Origin: Anoxybacillus flavithermus
GTDB taxonomy: Bacteria; Bacillota; Bacilli; Bacillales; Anoxybacillaceae
Direction: 5' to 3'
DNA length: 64,000 nucleotides
Assembly (NCBI RefSeq): GCF_002742685.1
Contig: NZ_PEDM01000012.1
Span: 1 to 64,000 of the forward strand
The notes under the pieces were generated by a model that saw only the letters and a program-made list of their open reading frames with translations, searched no databases and had not been told where the DNA came from. Within the stretch, counting starts at the first letter, position 1, and each line of letters opens with the position of its first letter. A program made the position numbers and the translations under genes. Shown in pieces: positions 1-11,751 of the stretch.

Positions 1-55
1 TATTAGGCACGCCGCCAGCGTTCGTCCTGAGCCAGGATCAAACTCTCCATAGAAA
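1..55 (-). rRNA. rrs: 16S rRNA, 5' end only (cut by window edge)
   Basis: Read on the minus strand, this contains the universal 16S 5' segment GAGTTTGATCCTGGCTCAGG followed by ACGAACGCTGGCGGCG. Only about 55 nt lie in the window. The mature 5' end is near 53-56, judged by comparison with Bacillus 16S. It lies downstream of gyrA and the HD-GYP gene, the usual place of the first rRNA operon next to oriC. Confidence 0.97.
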
Positions 56-121
56 GTTCATATCTCTAGCTTTTACGCTGCTGTTTTGTTCAGTTTTCAA
101 AGAACATCAAGCACAAGATAT
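56..121 (-). promoter_or_regulatory. rRNA leader with boxA-like antitermination element
   Basis: On the minus strand this leader contains CTTTGAAAACTGAACAAAAC, the element typical of Bacillus rRNA leaders just upstream of 16S (boxA-like antitermination and processing signals). It lies between the promoter and the 16S 5' end. Confidence 0.75.
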
Positions 122-150
122 ATCATACAAGAGCACGTTGTTATTGTCAA
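122..150 (-). promoter_or_regulatory. rRNA operon promoter (SigA)
   Basis: On the minus strand TTGACA (145-150) and TATGAT (122-127) are separated by exactly 17 bp, a near-consensus SigA promoter. It reads toward the 16S gene and starts transcription roughly 60 nt before the mature 16S end. Confidence 0.85.
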
Positions 151-195
151 CACTTTTTTGTAAAAAAAATAAAATGACATGGACAATCGCCATTG

Positions 196-1281
196 TCATT
201 TTATAATCTCTTCAATACACAAATCTTTTTCATTTTTTAGTGAAATGATTTGGTTTGTATTAATTATCTTAATCATCGGCCATGACGGTGAATCTTGTTC
301 AAAAAAGATAATTTCACCAACTTGTTCATTTGATAATTTTACTTTTGCTCCTAAAGAAAGGTGCATTAAAAGAGAAGCAAGAGCTTGAACAACGGAAAGA
401 TCGAATTTTCCAAAACAATCTTTATGAATTTGTTCAAACACTTTAAAAGGTGATTGTTTATTACGATAAGGCCGCTCAGAAATCATCGCATGATAAACAT
501 CTGCGACAGCAACGATTTTACTATAAGGGTGAATTTTTTCTTCTTGAACACTAAGTAAATATCCGCTACCGTCATTTCGTTCATGATGTTGCAAAACAGC
601 AAGCTTCGCTCCTTCTTGTAATGCGGTAATTTTTTGAACCATTTTATACCCGTAAATCGTATGTTGGCGCATATCTTTATATTCCATTGGGGTAAGCGCT
701 GCACTTTTGTAAAGTATTTTCGGATCGACTTTAGCCATGCCACAATCGCTTAACAACCCAGCAATCGCCACTTGGAAATAATCTCCTTTTTCATATTGCA
801 ATTTTTTCGCTAATACACCTGAAAGAAGACCGACTGTTACTGCATGATGAAATAAGTACTCTGATTTCGTAGAGTAGTGATGAAAGAAGAGTAACTCCTT
901 TTCTGATTCTAATACTTTTTCAAACAAAGGCATAAACATTTTACGTACTTTTCCAATATCGACAGGTAAACCGGCCTGCCATCCTTGAAACATTTGTTTA
1001 TATTGTTGAACAACTTCTAGATATAAGGTCAATATATCTTTGTTTTCCGTTGTTTTTGGTTTTGGTATATCTTCTTGAATAACTTCAATCGGTCGAAATG
1101 TGCTACCATCAACAAGAACTGACTGCACACGTACTTGGTCAACAAGAAACTTTTTCAACACGGTTAACAATTTTGTATTTAATACTGTATTTTTCGGAAC
1201 AATGACACGATTCGATTTTCCAATAATATCTTCGGCTAAAATGCATCCTTCTTGCAATTGAGCGGTTTTTACTAACAACAT
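196..1281 (-). CDS. HD-GYP domain protein with altered metal-site motif
   Basis: A 361-aa protein. Residues 1-60 form an N-terminal region of the kind found in HD-GYP proteins, and the HD-GYP domain spans about 130-330. HD-GYP enzymes hydrolyse cyclic di-GMP using metals held by an HD motif and further histidines. Here the usual LLHDIGK reads LLSDCGM (the HD histidine is Ser178) and the GYP motif is HHERNDGSGYL (232-242), with Leu for Pro. The gene starts ATG at 1281 behind a GGGGGGAG Shine-Dalgarno, 48 nt after gyrA, and is probably co-transcribed with it. Loss of the HD histidine suggests weak or no phosphodiesterase activity, perhaps a sensor role. The family call is firm; the function is inferred. 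Confidence 0.85.
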   Translation of the reverse strand: MLLVKTAQLQEGCILAEDIIGKSNRVIVPKNTVLNTKLLTVLKKFLVDQVRVQSVLVDGSTFRPIEVIQEDIPKPKTTENKDILTLYLEVVQQYKQMFQGWQAGLPVDIGKVRKMFMPLFEKVLESEKELLFFHHYSTKSEYLFHHAVTVGLLSGVLAKKLQYEKGDYFQVAIAGLLSDCGMAKVDPKILYKSAALTPMEYKDMRQHTIYGYKMVQKITALQEGAKLAVLQHHERNDGSGYLLSVQEEKIHPYSKIVAVADVYHAMISERPYRNKQSPFKVFEQIHKDCFGKFDLSVVQALASLLMHLSLGAKVKLSNEQVGEIIFFEQDSPSWPMIKIINTNQIISLKNEKDLCIEEIIK

Positions 1282-1303
1282 GTCTTTCTCCCCCCTTTTT
1301 TTA

Positions 1304-1337
1304 AAGAATAGAGGGGAAAAACTCCCCCTCTATTCTT
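1304..1337 (-). promoter_or_regulatory. Hairpin spanning the gyrA stop codon
   Basis: A perfect 13-bp inverted repeat (AAGAATAGAGGGG / CCCCTCTATTCTT, 8-nt loop) overlaps the last gyrA codons and the gap before the HD-GYP gene. On the minus strand no T-run follows; instead an A-run and the Shine-Dalgarno of the next gene come next. It is therefore more likely an mRNA-processing, stability or partial attenuation structure than a classical terminator. Confidence 0.6.
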
Positions 1338-3783
1338 CTTGCAGTTGTTCTTTTTCTTCTTCTTTTGGCACTTTTGCTACTGTTGCAACATACTCTTGCT
1401 CGTTTTCTTCATCAAGACGAATGAGCTTGACACCTTGGGTGTTTCTTCCCATGACAGAAATATCGCTAACCGCCATACGAATCATTACACCACTTGCAGT
1501 CATCAACATCACATCTTCTTCACCTGTAACCGTTTTTACTGCTACAACATCACCATTTTTTTCAGTAATGTTACATGTTTTAATTCCTTTTCCTCCACGG
1601 CTTTGGATGCGATATTCTGAGGCTGGTGTTCGTTTTCCATAACCATTTCTCGTCACAATTAAAATTTCCTCGTCACCATTCAGACTTTCCATGCCGACTA
1701 CTTCGTCACCCGGACATAACGTAATTGCTTTTACACCTGCAGCTGTGCGTCCCATTGAGCGAACATCTGTCTCAGGAAAACGAATTAACATCCCATTTTT
1801 CGTTCCTACAATGATATGTTTATGACCGTCTGTCAGTTTTACAGATATTAATTCATCCCCTTCATGCAAATGAATAGCAATTAGACCGTGGTTACGAATG
1901 TTAGCAAATGATGATAGCGGTGATCGTTTTGCAATTCCTTGTTTTGTTGTGAAAAATAAAAATGCATCTTCACGAAATTGATCAATTGCAATAACCGTAT
2001 TAATTACTTCATCTTTTTCAATGTTTAATAAGTTAACGATCGGAATTCCTTTGGCTGTTCGACTGAACTCTGGAATTTCGTATCCTTTTGCTTTATAGAC
2101 TTTTCCTTTGTTTGTGAAAAACAAAACCATATCATGTGTCGATGTAATAACTAAATGCTCGACAAAATCATCTTCATTTGTATTCATACCTTGAATGCCA
2201 CGTCCCCCACGTCGTTGACTCCGATACGTTGAAACAGGAAGACGTTTGATATATCCTCTATGTGTTAATGTAACAACGATATTTTCACGAGTAATTAAAT
2301 CTTCATCATCAATTGTTTCTAAACCGCCATTTACAATTTCTGTACGACGGTAGTCATTGAACTTCTCCTTAATTTCAAGCAATTCGTCACGAATGATTTG
2401 TAAAACTTTTTGCTCATCAGCTAAAATAGCTTTTAAATGCGCGATGAGCTTCACTAAATCTGCATATTCTTGTTCAATTTTTTCCCGTTCTAATCCAGTT
2501 AAACGTTGTAGACGCATATCTAAAATCGCTTGCGCTTGCTTTTCACTTAGCTGAAACTTTGTCATTAATCCTTCTTTCGCTATGTCTACGGTCGAAGAGT
2601 GACGGATGAGCTCAATCACTTCATCTAAGTGATCGAGGGCAATGCGTAAACCTTCTAAAATATGGGCTCGAGCTTCTGCTTTGTTTAGCTCAAATTGAGT
2701 GCGACGACGAATAACAATTTTTTGATGATCTAAGTAATGTTGTAAGCATTGTTTTAAATTCAGTACTTTCGGTTGTCCATCAACAAGTGCGAGCATATTA
2801 ATCCCAAAGCTCGTTTGTAAAGCTGTTTGTTTGTACAAATTGTTGAGCACTACATGTGCGCTTACATCTCTTCTTACTTCAACGACAATACGCATACCAC
2901 TCCGGTCAGATTCGTCACGTAAATCTGTAATGCCATCGATTTTCTTTTCACGTACAAGTTCAGCAATTTTTTCAATTAACTTTGCTTTATTCACTTGATA
3001 AGGTAATTCACGGACGATAATCATTTCTTTTCCGTTCTCTTTTTGCTCAATTTCCGCTTTCGCACGTAGTGTAATCGAACCTCGTCCTGTTTCATATGCT
3101 TTTCGTATGCCGCCTCTTCCAATAATTTGCGCACCTGTCGGAAAATCAGGGCCTGGCAAATATTCCATCAATTCAGCAACCGTCATGTCGGGATCTTTCA
3201 TCAGTTCCAGTAAAGCATCAATGACTTCTCCAAGTTGATGCGGTGGAATGTTTGTTGCCATCCCAACCGCAATCCCTGAAGATCCGTTCACAAGCAAATT
3301 AGGAAAGCGAGCTGGCAAAACAATAGGCTCACGTTCTGAACCGTCATAGTTATCTTGGTAATCGATCGTGTCTTTGTTAATATCTCGCAACAGTTCCATG
3401 GAAATTTTAGACATTCTAGCTTCTGTATAACGCATGGCTGCTGCGGCATCACCATCAATTGATCCAAAGTTTCCATGCCCATCTACAAGCATATATCGAT
3501 AGTTAAAGTCTTGTGCCATCCGCACCATTGTATCGTATACCGCTGCATCACCATGCGGATGGTACTTGCCGATGACTTCACCGACAATACGTGCCGACTT
3601 TTTGTAAGGCTTGTCCGCCGTCATTCCTAAATCGTGCATCGCATATAAAATACGACGATGTACTGGCTTTAGTCCGTCACGCACATCAGGGAGCGCACGA
3701 GATACAATGACGCTCATCGCATAGTCGAGAAACGATGCACGCATTTCTTGACTAATACTCACTTCCTTTACTCTTTCAGACAT
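1330..3783 (-). CDS. gyrA: DNA gyrase subunit A
   Basis: An 817-aa subunit A of type II topoisomerase, which introduces negative supercoils with GyrB. The catalytic tyrosine is Tyr119 in [12 protein letters not shown]. The C-terminal beta-pinwheel contains the GyrA box QRRGGRG needed for DNA wrapping. The tail is acidic ([10 protein letters not shown]), as in Bacillus. In the quinolone-resistance region the sequence is [12 protein letters not shown], so the position equivalent to E. coli Ser83 is Ala80. It lies 72 nt downstream of gyrB in the usual gyrB-gyrA order, and the length matches the B. subtilis protein (about 820). Confidence 0.98.
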   Translation of the reverse strand: MSERVKEVSISQEMRASFLDYAMSVIVSRALPDVRDGLKPVHRRILYAMHDLGMTADKPYKKSARIVGEVIGKYHPHGDAAVYDTMVRMAQDFNYRYMLVDGHGNFGSIDGDAAAAMRYTEARMSKISMELLRDINKDTIDYQDNYDGSEREPIVLPARFPNLLVNGSSGIAVGMATNIPPHQLGEVIDALLELMKDPDMTVAELMEYLPGPDFPTGAQIIGRGGIRKAYETGRGSITLRAKAEIEQKENGKEMIIVRELPYQVNKAKLIEKIAELVREKKIDGITDLRDESDRSGMRIVVEVRRDVSAHVVLNNLYKQTALQTSFGINMLALVDGQPKVLNLKQCLQHYLDHQKIVIRRRTQFELNKAEARAHILEGLRIALDHLDEVIELIRHSSTVDIAKEGLMTKFQLSEKQAQAILDMRLQRLTGLEREKIEQEYADLVKLIAHLKAILADEQKVLQIIRDELLEIKEKFNDYRRTEIVNGGLETIDDEDLITRENIVVTLTHRGYIKRLPVSTYRSQRRGGRGIQGMNTNEDDFVEHLVITSTHDMVLFFTNKGKVYKAKGYEIPEFSRTAKGIPIVNLLNIEKDEVINTVIAIDQFREDAFLFFTTKQGIAKRSPLSSFANIRNHGLIAIHLHEGDELISVKLTDGHKHIIVGTKNGMLIRFPETDVRSMGRTAAGVKAITLCPGDEVVGMESLNGDEEILIVTRNGYGKRTPASEYRIQSRGGKGIKTCNITEKNGDVVAVKTVTGEEDVMLMTASGVMIRMAVSDISVMGRNTQGVKLIRLDEENEQEYVATVAKVPKEEEKEQLQEE

Positions 3784-3855
3784 ATACCAACGAACCTCCC
3801 TTACTTAACAAAATAATAAAACAAGGGGAGGGTGAATAAACACTCTCCGACATGT

Positions 3856-5784
<1,929 letters not shown>

Positions 5785-5832
5785 TCACCTACGCTTTTCT
5801 TTTCGAACAATACGTTCGAGGTTTATGAACAA

Positions 5833-6948
5833 CTATCGTCTCATCATTTGTCCTGAGACAACTTCATACACATCTGCATCACGAACGACGCGATGTTCAA
5901 TCCCATCTATACTTGTTGTTGTTACAAATGTTTGTACTTTGCCTTGTATAGCATTTAACAAATGTGTTTGGCGAAAATCATCTAGTTCTGATAGAACATC
6001 ATCGAGTAAAAGGATAGGATACTCGCCGATTTCCGAAAAAATTAAATCAATTTCAGCTAGTTTCAATGAAAGAGCTGTCGTCCGTTGTTGACCTTGGGAA
6101 CCGAATGTCTGCACATCTTTTCCGTTAATCGTAAACGATAAATCATCTCGATGTGGACCGATGAGCGTTGTACCTCGTTCGATTTCTTTTGTTTTTATTT
6201 GTGTAAACTTGTCGTTATACACTTCTACCATTCTCGACCATTGTTGTTTGTCTAATACATCAACCGAAGGACAATAGTGAATACCTAGTTGTTCATTGCC
6301 GCGACTAATTTCAGCATGAATTGGTTTCGCCCATGTTTGTAATAATTCGATAAATTCATATCTTTTGAGCGTGATTTTCACTGCGAGTTCCACAAGTTGT
6401 TCTGTAAGCACATCAAGGAACGTTTCGTCCGTCTGTTTTTTTGACTGAAGTAGTTTCAAATATTGATTTCTTTGTTGCAACACTTTTTGATATTGACCAA
6501 GATCGTGCATATAAACAAGAGATACTTGACCGATTTCCATATCGATAAAACGTCTTCGAATTTGTGGGCTCCCTTTTACAAGGTTTAAATCTTCTGGGGC
6601 AAACATGACAACATTCATATGCCCGACATAACTACTTAATTTTGCCTGTTCGATATAATTTAGTTTTGCTTTTTTCCCTTTTTTCGACACGGTTAACTGT
6701 AAAAAAATTGGGCCGTTTTTCTTTCTTACTTTCCCCTCTATTTTAGCATAATCTTCGTCCCAACGAATTAAATCTTTATCATTCGTCGTTCGATGAGATT
6801 TCGCCATCGATAAGACATAAATGGATTCCATGATATTCGTCTTACCTTGAGCATTTTCCCCTAAAATGACATTTACTTTGTTTTGAAATTGCCAACAACC
6901 TTGTTCATAATTGCGGTAATTTTTTAAAGTTAACTGTTCTAAAAACAA
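5833..6948 (-). CDS. recF: DNA replication and repair protein RecF
   Basis: A 371-aa SMC/ABC-type ATPase that binds gapped DNA with RecO/RecR and loads RecA at stalled forks. The Walker A motif is GENAQGKT (residues 30-37), the Walker B region is [12 protein letters not shown], and the signature lies around [19 protein letters not shown]. It starts 15 nt after the S4-domain gene, in the canonical dnaA-dnaN-rlbA-recF order. Confidence 0.97.
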   Translation of the reverse strand: MFLEQLTLKNYRNYEQGCWQFQNKVNVILGENAQGKTNIMESIYVLSMAKSHRTTNDKDLIRWDEDYAKIEGKVRKKNGPIFLQLTVSKKGKKAKLNYIEQAKLSSYVGHMNVVMFAPEDLNLVKGSPQIRRRFIDMEIGQVSLVYMHDLGQYQKVLQQRNQYLKLLQSKKQTDETFLDVLTEQLVELAVKITLKRYEFIELLQTWAKPIHAEISRGNEQLGIHYCPSVDVLDKQQWSRMVEVYNDKFTQIKTKEIERGTTLIGPHRDDLSFTINGKDVQTFGSQGQQRTTALSLKLAEIDLIFSEIGEYPILLLDDVLSELDDFRQTHLLNAIQGKVQTFVTTTSIDGIEHRVVRDADVYEVVSGQMMRR

Positions 6949-6963
6949 AGGTGCCTCCCACCT

Positions 6964-7176
6964 TTACGAACAAATCGTAAATGTACCAATTGTTTGAATG
7001 TCGACAACGTCTCCTGCCCTTAGCTTGCGGCCACGACGTTGTTCTCGCTCACCGTTAACAAATACATCGTTTGTTTGTAAAAACCATTTTGCCATTCCAC
7101 CTGTGGAAATAACGTTCGCTAGTTTTAAAAATTGTCCAAGCGTGATGGTTTCTGTTGATATTTTTATTTCTTTCAT
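6964..7176 (-). CDS. rlbA: S4-domain RNA-binding protein (YaaA/RlbA)
   Basis: A 70-aa protein consisting almost wholly of an S4 fold (LGQFLKLANVISTGGMAKWFL; VFVNGEREQRRGRKLRAGDVV). It is the short protein encoded between dnaN and recF in Bacillaceae, thought to bind ribosomal RNA and contribute to 50S biogenesis. It ends 15 nt before recF and is probably co-transcribed with it. Confidence 0.9.
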   Translation of the reverse strand: MKEIKISTETITLGQFLKLANVISTGGMAKWFLQTNDVFVNGEREQRRGRKLRAGDVVDIQTIGTFTICS

Positions 7177-7248
7177 CTTTCATCCGCTCACTTTCCATAA
7201 AAAGTGTCCATTCTTTCATTGTACTAAAAAAGCAGAATGAAGAAAAGG

Positions 7249-7275
7249 AAAGCTGCTAGGTGATCTAGCAGCTTT
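7249..7275 (-). terminator. Hairpin after dnaN
   Basis: An 11-bp inverted repeat (AAAGCTGCTAG / CTAGCAGCTTT, 5-nt loop) immediately follows the dnaN stop. On the minus strand the arm is followed by CCTTTTCTTC, a weak U-rich tail. It probably gives partial termination between dnaAN and the rlbA-recF-gyr genes. Confidence 0.6.
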
Positions 7276-8411
7276 TAGTATGTGCGCACAGGTAAAATTA
7301 ATTGAAGCATAGAATCGTCATGAAGTGGTCGAATTAAAAATGGGCGCATTGCACCAGTAAAACTAATTTTAATTTCTGTTCCTTCTAGCGCTTTTAATGC
7401 ATCCATCATATATTTTGCACTGAAAGAAATTTTTAATTCTTCCCCGTCTACTTGCTCACACTGCACTTCTTCTACCACTTTCCCGATCTCAGGTGAGTTT
7501 GAAGAAATTTCAACAACTTTGTCAGACAGTGTTGATAAACGAACAACGTTATTTCTTCCTTCGCGTGCTAGTAATGAAGCACGGTCAATCGCTTGCAAAA
7601 ACTCTTTCGTTTTTATGATCATGTCTGTTTGGCTGTCGGTTGGAATAAGTCGAGATGTATCTGGATAGTTTCCATCTAATAAACGTGAGAAAAACAACAA
7701 ATGTTTTGTTTTAAATAATACTTGATTTTCTGTTACAACGATATGAACGGGCTCATTCGACTCTTCGAGAATTTTATTTAGTTCATTTAAGCTTTTTCCT
7801 GGAATGACGATATTGTAGTATGCTTCTGCTTCTGTTTCTACTTTTGCCTTTCTCATAGCTAGTCGATGACTATCTGTTGCAATACACGTAAGTTCATTCT
7901 TTTCAATTCGCCAGTTTACACCTGTCAAGATCGGACGTGTTTCTGAGGTGGATACTGCGAATACGGTTTGACGAATCACATGTTTTAACAAATCCGCTGG
8001 TATTTGAAACATATTTTCCTCTTGAATTTGTGGTAAACGCGGATATTCTTCAGGATCCAATCCGTTTAAATGAAATTCAGTTTTCCCAGAACGAATCGTT
8101 GTGACAAATTGATCCTTTACTTCGATTTCTACTGTTTCTTTCGGCAACTTACGAACAATTTCGCTAAAAAAGCGTGCTTGTAGAACTACACTTCCTTGTT
8201 TAATGACATCAACAATAATGCGGTCACTTTCTTCTGCGGGAATAAACGATTCAATCGAAATATCTGAATCGCTTCCTGTTAGTGTAACACCTTGCTCAGA
8301 AGCAACGATTTTAATTCCAGTTAAAATCGGAATGGTTGTTCGAGATGATACAGCTTTCATCACATCTTGTACACTTCTCACTAAATGATCGCGATCAATA
8401 ATAACTTTCAC
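7275..8411 (-). CDS. dnaN: DNA polymerase III beta sliding clamp
   Basis: A 378-aa beta clamp with three repeated clamp domains. It tethers the replicative polymerase to DNA and is a docking site for repair and regulatory proteins such as YabA. Recognisable stretches are SVQDVMKAVSSRTTIPILTGI at the N-terminus and the C-terminal DSMLQLILPVRTY. Start and length match B. subtilis DnaN. It follows dnaA after a 157-nt gap that contains part of the origin. Confidence 0.98.
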   Translation of the reverse strand: MKVIIDRDHLVRSVQDVMKAVSSRTTIPILTGIKIVASEQGVTLTGSDSDISIESFIPAEESDRIIVDVIKQGSVVLQARFFSEIVRKLPKETVEIEVKDQFVTTIRSGKTEFHLNGLDPEEYPRLPQIQEENMFQIPADLLKHVIRQTVFAVSTSETRPILTGVNWRIEKNELTCIATDSHRLAMRKAKVETEAEAYYNIVIPGKSLNELNKILEESNEPVHIVVTENQVLFKTKHLLFFSRLLDGNYPDTSRLIPTDSQTDMIIKTKEFLQAIDRASLLAREGRNNVVRLSTLSDKVVEISSNSPEIGKVVEEVQCEQVDGEELKISFSAKYMMDALKALEGTEIKISFTGAMRPFLIRPLHDDSMLQLILPVRTY

Positions 8412-8439
8412 AAAGAAAACCTCCCTAATTTATTTATTA

Positions 8440-8494
8440 TATTTTTTTAAAAAACTATTAATCATAGTACTAGGCGCTGTGATTATGTGGATAA
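8440..8494 (-). other. Candidate origin unwinding site: DnaA box, GC cluster, DnaA-trio, AT-rich run
   Basis: On the minus strand the order is a consensus DnaA box TTATCCACA (8494-8486), a GC cluster (CAGCGCC), then the triplets TAG TAC TAT GAT TAA TAG (8472 down to 8455), then a long A/T run. This is the order of the basal unwinding system described in B. subtilis (box, GC spacer, DnaA-trios, unwinding element), in the same dnaA-dnaN gap. The triplets fit the TAN trio pattern except one. Confidence 0.7.
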
Positions 8495-8512
8495 GTGAAT
8501 AAAACAAAGGAA

Positions 8513-8544
8513 GCACAGACTATCCACATGTGGACAGTCTGTGC
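8513..8544. other. 32-bp near-perfect palindrome in the dnaA-dnaN gap
   Basis: The arms GCACAGACT / AGTCTGTGC flank a TCCACATGTGGA core, with a single mismatched pair. The core contains two opposed DnaA-box-like halves. A further DnaA box (TTATTCACA, 8560-8568) abuts the dnaA stop codon. It could act as the dnaA transcript terminator or as an origin structural element. Confidence 0.7.
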
Positions 8545-8568
8545 ACAAACATGAGACAGTTATTCACA

Positions 8569-9912
8569 TTATTTCAGTTTCTCCATAATTTCTTTCAATT
8601 GTTTCTGTAATTGAACGTCAGTTTGAATGAGAGCTGAAATTTTTTCGTGAGCATGGATGACGGTCGTATGGTCACGTCCTCCAAACTCTTCACCAATTTT
8701 AGGGAGCGAACAGTCGGTTAACTCCCGCGAAAGATACATAGCAATTTGGCGCGGAAAAGCAACGGATTTCGTTCGTTTCTTTGCCTTAAAATCTTCAAGT
8801 TTCACATTAAAATGCTCTCCGACAACACGTTGAATGTCTTGAATCGTAATGACTTTTGGTTTGGAGCTCGGAATAATATCTTTTAGTGCCTCTGCCGCCA
8901 AATCTGCGTTAATTTCTTTGTTAATTAAGGAAGAGTAAGCAACGACGCGAATGAGTGCTCCTTCTAATTCTCGAATATTCGAGTCGATTTGATTAGCAAT
9001 ATACAACATCACTTCGTTCGGTATGTCGAACCCTTCGGCTTTTGCCTTTTTGCGCAAAATAGCAATTCTCGTTTCTAAGTCAGGAGGAGTGATGTCTGTA
9101 ATTAAGCCCCATTCAAAACGAGAACGGAGGCGATCTTCTAACGTCGGGATTTCTTTTGGAGGTCGGTCACTCGATATGACAATTTGCTTACTTTCCTCGT
9201 GTAGTGTATTGAACGTATGGAAAAACTCTTCTTGTGTTTGTTCTTTTCCAGCTAAAAATTGAATATCATCTATTAACAGCACGTCCACATTGCGATATTT
9301 GTTACGAAAATCATCTGGACGGTTATCGCGAATGGCATTAATAAATTCATTTGTAAATTTTTCTGAAGATAAATAGACGACTTTCGCTGATGGGTTGTGT
9401 TCGAGAACGTAATGACCGATTGCGTGCATGAGGTGCGTCTTGCCTAGGCCTACACCACCGTAAATGAAAAGGGGGTTGTATGCTTTGGCCGGTGCTTCTG
9501 CAACCGCTAAAGATGCGGCATGAGCAAAGCGATTTCCAGATCCAATGACAAAAGTGTCAAACGTATATTTTGGATTCAGCATGCTTTGTGGAAATTCTGC
9601 TTGTTCGTCATCGTGTTTTCGCGGTTTGCTCGTTGGCTTTAGATCGAATTCCTCCGATGTTTGATGATTAGGGATTGTACATTTAATTTTTAACTCTTCC
9701 CCGGTAATGTCATAAAGTGTCTGTTCGATTAGTCGGGTGTAACGTGATTCGAGCCAGTCTTTTGTAAATTCATTTGGAACGGTAATAATAAGTATGTCGC
9801 CTTTTAATGAATGCGCAGTTGTTGATTTTAACCACGTTTCAAAACTCGGTTTACTTATTTTTTTCTCAATTTCGGCTAATGCTTTATTCCATAAGTCCGA
9901 AATATTTTCCAC
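8569..9912 (-). CDS. dnaA: Chromosomal replication initiator DnaA
   Basis: A 447-aa AAA+ initiator. Domain I (1-85) binds helicase and regulators, followed by a short linker. Domain III has Walker [16 protein letters not shown] and Walker [14 protein letters not shown]. Domain IV has the DnaA-box-binding signature [15 protein letters not shown]. It binds the boxes on both sides of its own gene and melts oriC; autoregulation through those boxes is expected. Length is as in B. subtilis (446). Confidence 0.99.
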   Translation of the reverse strand: MENISDLWNKALAEIEKKISKPSFETWLKSTTAHSLKGDILIITVPNEFTKDWLESRYTRLIEQTLYDITGEELKIKCTIPNHQTSEEFDLKPTSKPRKHDDEQAEFPQSMLNPKYTFDTFVIGSGNRFAHAASLAVAEAPAKAYNPLFIYGGVGLGKTHLMHAIGHYVLEHNPSAKVVYLSSEKFTNEFINAIRDNRPDDFRNKYRNVDVLLIDDIQFLAGKEQTQEEFFHTFNTLHEESKQIVISSDRPPKEIPTLEDRLRSRFEWGLITDITPPDLETRIAILRKKAKAEGFDIPNEVMLYIANQIDSNIRELEGALIRVVAYSSLINKEINADLAAEALKDIIPSSKPKVITIQDIQRVVGEHFNVKLEDFKAKKRTKSVAFPRQIAMYLSRELTDCSLPKIGEEFGGRDHTTVIHAHEKISALIQTDVQLQKQLKEIMEKLK

Positions 9913-10046
9913 GCCGCTCTCCCTCCTTCTCCGCGCGGGTGTTTAACTTTTGTATAACTTTGTTTGTCTATAAAAAAATTTTTTCGACAGTTTTCACCGA
10001 TTGTGGACAAATATTTACACAGGATGTGGACGGAACTGTCCACACG

Positions 10047-10264
10047 TTATCCACATTTTGTGGATAATACAAAAAACTCATATAATTATCCAGAGTAAAA
10101 ACAACAATATAATAGCAGATAAATACTTATGTTGCAATGGTTTTAAAATATTATCCACAAAACGAAAAAGTTGTGAAAAAAAATTATCCACAAGGTTATA
10201 AGATGTGAAAAAATTGTCGATAAATGTTGTGGATACAGAAAAAGCGACAAAAAAATTATCCACA
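10047..10264. other. oriC: oriC DnaA-box array (dnaA-rpmH gap)
   Basis: The 471-nt gap between dnaA and rpmH holds no gene. It has TTATCCACA boxes at 10047-10055, 10151-10159, 10184-10192 and 10256-10264, the opposite-strand box TGTGGATAA at 10059-10067, and near-matches at 10086-10094 and 10228-10236, in A/T-rich sequence. It corresponds to the upstream half of the bipartite Bacillus origin. Genes diverge from this point on both strands, as expected at oriC. Confidence 0.93.
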
Positions 10265-10307
10265 TTCATAATCACAATATATTCAAAAAAAGATACTCCC
10301 GGAGTAG

Positions 10308-10337
10308 TTGACATTTCTCTAAATTTCTCACTATAAT
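10308..10337 (+). promoter_or_regulatory. rpmH promoter (SigA)
   Basis: TTGACA (10308-10313) and TATAAT (10332-10337) have 18 bp between them. Both hexamers are consensus. It lies about 47 nt before the rpmH start codon and just beyond the last DnaA box. Confidence 0.85.
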
Positions 10338-10383
10338 TAGAAAGACTGTCTTTTAACAGTTATTCCTCAGGGAGGTGTCATAT

Positions 10384-10518
10384 ATGAAAAGAACGTATCA
10401 ACCAAACAAACGGAAGCGTAGCAAAGTACACGGTTTCCGTGCGCGTATGAGCACAAAAAACGGAAGAAAAGTTCTTGCTCGTCGCCGTCGTAAAGGAAGA
10501 AAAGTATTATCTGCATAG
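10384..10518 (+). CDS. rpmH: 50S ribosomal protein L34
   Basis: A 44-aa, very basic protein: [20 protein letters not shown] at the start and [12 protein letters not shown] at the end. This is the classical bL34 sequence of the large ribosomal subunit. The ATG at 10384 follows a GGGAGGTG Shine-Dalgarno. It is the first rightward gene from oriC, followed by rnpA as in nearly all bacteria. Confidence 0.97.
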   Translation: MKRTYQPNKRKRSKVHGFRARMSTKNGRKVLARRRRKGRKVLSA

Positions 10519-10545
10519 GCCACTGAACGATCAGTGGTCTTTTTT
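10518..10545 (+). terminator. Terminator between rpmH and rnpA
   Basis: The stem GCCACTGA / TCAGTGGT (4-nt loop) is followed by a run of T. Read-through into rnpA is likely, since rnpA has no strong promoter of its own. Confidence 0.75.
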
Positions 10546-10581
10546 CTAACGGGAGTTACGATCGAGGTGTGATGAGGGCAC

Positions 10582-10920
10582 ATGAAAAAAAAATATCGCA
10601 TAAAAAAAAATGAGGAATTTCAAGAAGTATTCAAGCGAGGAACATCGGTGGCGAATCGGCAGTTTGTTTTGTATGTTCTCGATAAGCCAGAGCAATCTTA
10701 TTTTCGGATCGGGTTATCCGTTAGCAAAAAAATAGGGAAAGCGGTCGTTCGCAATCGTGTGAAGCGATATATTCGTCAAGTGTTTCACGAAGAGCGCGAT
10801 CGAATTGAGATAGGCAAAGACTATGTTATTATTGCACGAGTGCCGATAGCGACGATGGAGTATGAAGAGGCGAAAAAAAGTTTATTGCACGTTTTAAGAC
10901 GAGCAAACGTTTTTCATTAA
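10582..10920 (+). CDS. rnpA: Ribonuclease P protein component
   Basis: A 112-aa protein subunit of RNase P, which helps the catalytic RNA bind pre-tRNA 5' leaders. The family RNA-binding motif is visible as [20 protein letters not shown]. The ATG follows GAGGTGTGATGAGGGCAC. It sits between rpmH and the YidC insertase gene, the conserved order. Confidence 0.96.
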   Translation: MKKKYRIKKNEEFQEVFKRGTSVANRQFVLYVLDKPEQSYFRIGLSVSKKIGKAVVRNRVKRYIRQVFHEERDRIEIGKDYVIIARVPIATMEYEEAKKSLLHVLRRANVFH

Positions 10921-10983
10921 ATGTTTGATCGACCGATATGCTAAAATATTTCATGGAACGTATAAAGTAAGGGGGAAAAACGA

Positions 10984-11751
10984 GTGAAAAAAAGGCAGGT
11001 TGCATGGCTGTTTTTACTTCTTGCTATTGTACTAGCAGGATGTTCAGAAATTAACCAACCTATTACCGCGGAAAGCAAAGGATTTTGGAACGAGTATATC
11101 GTTTACCCACTATCTTGGTTAATTACATACATGTCTGAGCTATTTGGTTCCAATTACGGTTTAGGTATTATCGTCGTAACAATTTTGATTCGTTTAGCTA
11201 TTTTGCCGCTAATGATTCAACAAACGAGAAATTCTAAAGCGATGCAAGCGATACAACCAGAATTACAAAAACTTCGTGAAAAATATAGTTCAAAAGATGC
11301 CCAAACGCAACAAAAACTGCAACAAGAAACGATGTTGCTTTTCCAAAAGCACGGTGTGAATCCGTTAGCAGGGTGTTTGCCGTTATTCATTCAAATGCCG
11401 ATTTTAATTGGATTTTACCATGCTATTATGCGCACAGAAGAAATTGCACGCCATAACTTTTTATGGTTTGACTTAGGGGAAAAAGACCCATTCTATATCT
11501 TGCCGCTTGTGGCAGGGGTTACAACATTCATTCAGCAAAAGATGATGATGGCTGGCACTGAGCAACAAAATCCGCAAATGGCTATGATGCTTTGGTTAAT
11601 GCCAATTATGGTTGTCGTCTTTGCGATCAATTTCCCAGCTGCACTTTCGCTTTATTGGGTAGTTGGAAACTTGTTTATGATTGCACAGACATATTTCATT
11701 AAAGGACCAGACTTAAAAGCAACAAAACAAGCTGGGGGAACAGGAAAGTGA
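10984..11751 (+). CDS. spoIIIJ: Membrane protein insertase YidC1 / SpoIIIJ
   Basis: A 255-aa lipoprotein-type YidC/Oxa1 insertase. The signal peptide has lipobox LAGC with Cys20. The five-helix YidC core follows ([43 protein letters not shown]). It inserts membrane proteins; in B. subtilis SpoIIIJ is also needed for forespore sigma-G activation. It overlaps the start of jag by 4 nt, so the two are translationally coupled. Confidence 0.96.
   Translation: MKKRQVAWLFLLLAIVLAGCSEINQPITAESKGFWNEYIVYPLSWLITYMSELFGSNYGLGIIVVTILIRLAILPLMIQQTRNSKAMQAIQPELQKLREKYSSKDAQTQQKLQQETMLLFQKHGVNPLAGCLPLFIQMPILIGFYHAIMRTEEIARHNFLWFDLGEKDPFYILPLVAGVTTFIQQKMMMAGTEQQNPQMAMMLWLMPIMVVVFAINFPAALSLYWVVGNLFMIAQTYFIKGPDLKATKQAGGTGK

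Noticed and set aside
1280-1642. 120-codon open frame opposite the gyrA 3' end
   Set aside because: It mirrors the gyrA coding frame; Ser/Phe-rich sequence with no domain.
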